From: Micrococcaceae bacterium UBA3381
Lineage (GTDB): Bacteria > Actinomycetota > Actinomycetes > Actinomycetales > Micrococcaceae
Reading direction: 5' to 3'
Length of the DNA stretch: 6,177 bases
Assembly (NCBI GenBank): GCA_002358975.1
Contig: DEPX01000022.1
Location: 705-6,881, forward strand
Part shown: one piece after another, positions 5,156-6,177 of the stretch
How positions within the stretch are numbered: the stretch's first letter is position 1
Layout of the letters: every line of letters begins with the position of its first letter
Position numbers and translations under genes: made by a program
The notes under the pieces: model-generated
Seen by the model: only the letters and a program-made list of their open reading frames with translations
Told to the model about the DNA's origin: nothing
Databases searched by the model: none

Positions 5156-6177
5156 ATGGAAGGTCCAGAAATTCAATTTGCAGAAGCCGTTATTGACAAC
5201 GGCAAATACGGTACCCGTACCGTACGTTTCGAAACCGGACGTCTGGCCAAGCAGGCTGCGGGGTCAGCGTTTGTCATGATCGACGAAGAAACCTCGATGC
5301 TGTCGGCCACGAGCGTTGGAAAAAATCCCCGTGAAGGTTTTGATTTTTTCCCGCTGACGGTAGACATTGAAGAACGACAGTATGCAGCCGGTAAGATTCC
5401 GGGTTCGTTCTTCCGCCGTGAAGGACGCCCATCGACAGACGCGGTTCTGACCGCGCGCTTGATTGACCGCCCGCTCCGTCCAGCATTCGCCCACGGTATC
5501 CGTAATGAAGTTCAAGTAGTTGTGACTGTCACATCGATTGCTCCGGATGAGCTCTACGATACCGTAGCCATCAACGCAGCTTCGATGTCTACCACGTTAT
5601 CCGGCATGGATTTCGCCGGACCAATCGGTGCGGTACGCATTGCCCTGGTCGCTGAGGAAGACGGCACTACTCAGTGGGTAGCGTTCCCGAAACATTCGCA
5701 GCTAAAAAACGCTGTATTCAACATGGCAGTCGCAGGCCGCATCGCCGATGACGATATCGCCGTGATGATGGTCGAAGCAGAAGCCACCGAAGATGCTTGG
5801 GACATGATCCAAGACAAGGGCGCTTCAGCACCGACAGAAGAGATCGTTGCTGAAGGTCTTGAGGCTGCCAAACCATTCATTAAAGTGCTATGCGAAACAC
5901 AGGCAGATCTAGCTGAGCGTGTTGGCAAAGAACCCATTGAAATCCCACTCTTTGTCGATTACCAGCAGGACGCATTCGATGCAGTCGAAGATTACGCTAC
6001 CGCACGGTTGACCGAAATTTTCTCGATTGCAGATAAACAGACTCGAGAATCGGCTTCAGACGAGTACCACCAAGAAGTCATCGAAGCCCTTGCCGGCGAA
6101 GGCAAGCCCTTTGAACAACGTCAAGATGAAATCGTCAAAGCATACGGTGCCGTAACCCGCCATATCGTGCGTCAACG
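5156..6177 (+). CDS. pnp: Polyribonucleotide nucleotidyltransferase (PNPase), N-terminal part (3' truncated by window)
   Basis: The frame runs open from ATG 5156 to the window end, giving 340 residues of a protein normally over 700 aa. PNPase is a phosphorolytic 3'-5' exoribonuclease that degrades RNA to nucleoside diphosphates and can add 3' tails; it acts as a ring-shaped trimer. The start MEGPEIQFAEAVIDNG is the actinobacterial form. The first RNase PH domain spans about 15-150, with FETGRLAKQA (25-34), FFPLTVDIEER (64-74), the conserved FFRREGRP (85-92) and RLIDRPLRPAF (101-111). Residues about 155-215 (GPIGAVRIAL, VMMVEAEAT) complete that unit, and about 240-330 is the helical linker domain. 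The second RNase PH domain, which holds the catalytic site, and the KH and S1 domains lie beyond the window. The gene follows rpsO by 219 nt of structured leader. Confidence 0.97.
   Translation, partial: MEGPEIQFAEAVIDNGKYGTRTVRFETGRLAKQAAGSAFVMIDEETSMLSATSVGKNPREGFDFFPLTVDIEERQYAAGKIPGSFFRREGRPSTDAVLTARLIDRPLRPAFAHGIRNEVQVVVTVTSIAPDELYDTVAINAASMSTTLSGMDFAGPIGAVRIALVAEEDGTTQWVAFPKHSQLKNAVFNMAVAGRIADDDIAVMMVEAEATEDAWDMIQDKGASAPTEEIVAEGLEAAKPFIKVLCETQADLAERVGKEPIEIPLFVDYQQDAFDAVEDYATARLTEIFSIADKQTRESASDEYHQEVIEALAGEGKPFEQRQDEIVKAYGAVTRHIVRQ
5207..5224 (+). repeat. Perfect inverted repeat inside early pnp codons
   Basis: TACGGTAC (5207-5214) and GTACCGTA (5217-5224) form a perfect 8-bp inverted repeat with a 2-nt spacer, within codons 18-23 of pnp. 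It contains the same GGTACC core as the upstream tandem decamers. The encoded residues (YGTRTV) are conserved in type, so it may be a codon coincidence. A 2-nt loop is too tight for a good RNA hairpin, so if functional it more likely acts as a DNA site. Confidence 0.4.

Noticed and set aside
359..5215. Apparent enrichment of GGTACC across the window as a regulatory motif
   Set aside because: Most copies fall inside coding sequence, where common glycine, threonine and tyrosine codons readily create it; only the tandem leader copies have unusual spacing.
5142..5279. Overlapping small ORF from ATG 5142, inside the pnp Shine-Dalgarno
   Set aside because: It has no ribosome-binding site of its own and overlaps pnp out of frame. 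The TATGGAAGG direct repeat (5141-5149, 5155-5163) makes it look like a start, but the PNPase start at 5156 is clear.
1..6177. Mobile elements, CRISPR repeats, tRNA genes, toxin-antitoxin or defence genes
   Set aside because: All coding space is accounted for by core genes plus three small accessory genes; no transposase, array-like repeats or tRNA cloverleaf could be seen.

Overview
This window is a core ribosome-biogenesis and RNA-metabolism locus from an actinobacterium. All genes lie on the + strand in the order infB (3' end), rbfA, truB, two small membrane-protein genes, ribF, a SAM-dependent methyltransferase gene, rpsO and pnp (5' part). The InfB, RibF, S15 and PNPase sequences read as Micrococcales/Micrococcaceae-type proteins: the IF2 C-terminus ends in EKPRV, RibF carries the actinobacterial SSTWVR motif, and PNPase begins MEGPEIQF. 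Base composition looks only moderately GC-rich for that group. The family-level placement comes from remembered relatives, not from a search.

Positions 1-1996 hold the translation and RNA-modification genes. InfB brings initiator tRNA to the 30S subunit, RbfA matures the 30S subunit, and TruB makes Psi55 in tRNA. A GC-rich hairpin without a U-tract separates infB from rbfA. truB, a 117-aa membrane protein (1993-2346) and a 135-aa membrane protein (2339-2746) are joined by 4-nt and 8-nt overlaps, so they are probably translationally coupled. I know of no function for the membrane pair.

Positions 2781-4574 hold bifunctional ribF (riboflavin to FMN to FAD) and, directly abutting its stop codon, a class I methyltransferase of unknown substrate. 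The methyltransferase Shine-Dalgarno lies in the 3' arm of a perfect 8-bp hairpin inside the last ribF codons. This suggests its translation depends on ribosomes finishing ribF.

Positions 4548-6177 hold the rpsO-pnp unit. A plausible SigA-type promoter overlaps the methyltransferase stop codon and feeds an rpsO leader with a two-part hairpin. After rpsO comes a GC-rich hairpin resembling a leaky terminator. Next is a possible pnp -10 element, a tandem decamer repeat, and a roughly 100-nt, largely double-stranded leader that ends just before the pnp ribosome-binding site. That layout fits RNase III processing and pnp autoregulation as known in other bacteria, and it is the most interesting signal here.

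I found no mobile elements, CRISPR, tRNA or rRNA genes, phage genes or defence genes. The largest gene-free stretch is 219 nt (4937-5155). I see no convincing evidence of an entirely new system. The novelty lies in the untested RNA structures and the three uncharacterised operon members. All structures were paired by hand, with no energy calculation.
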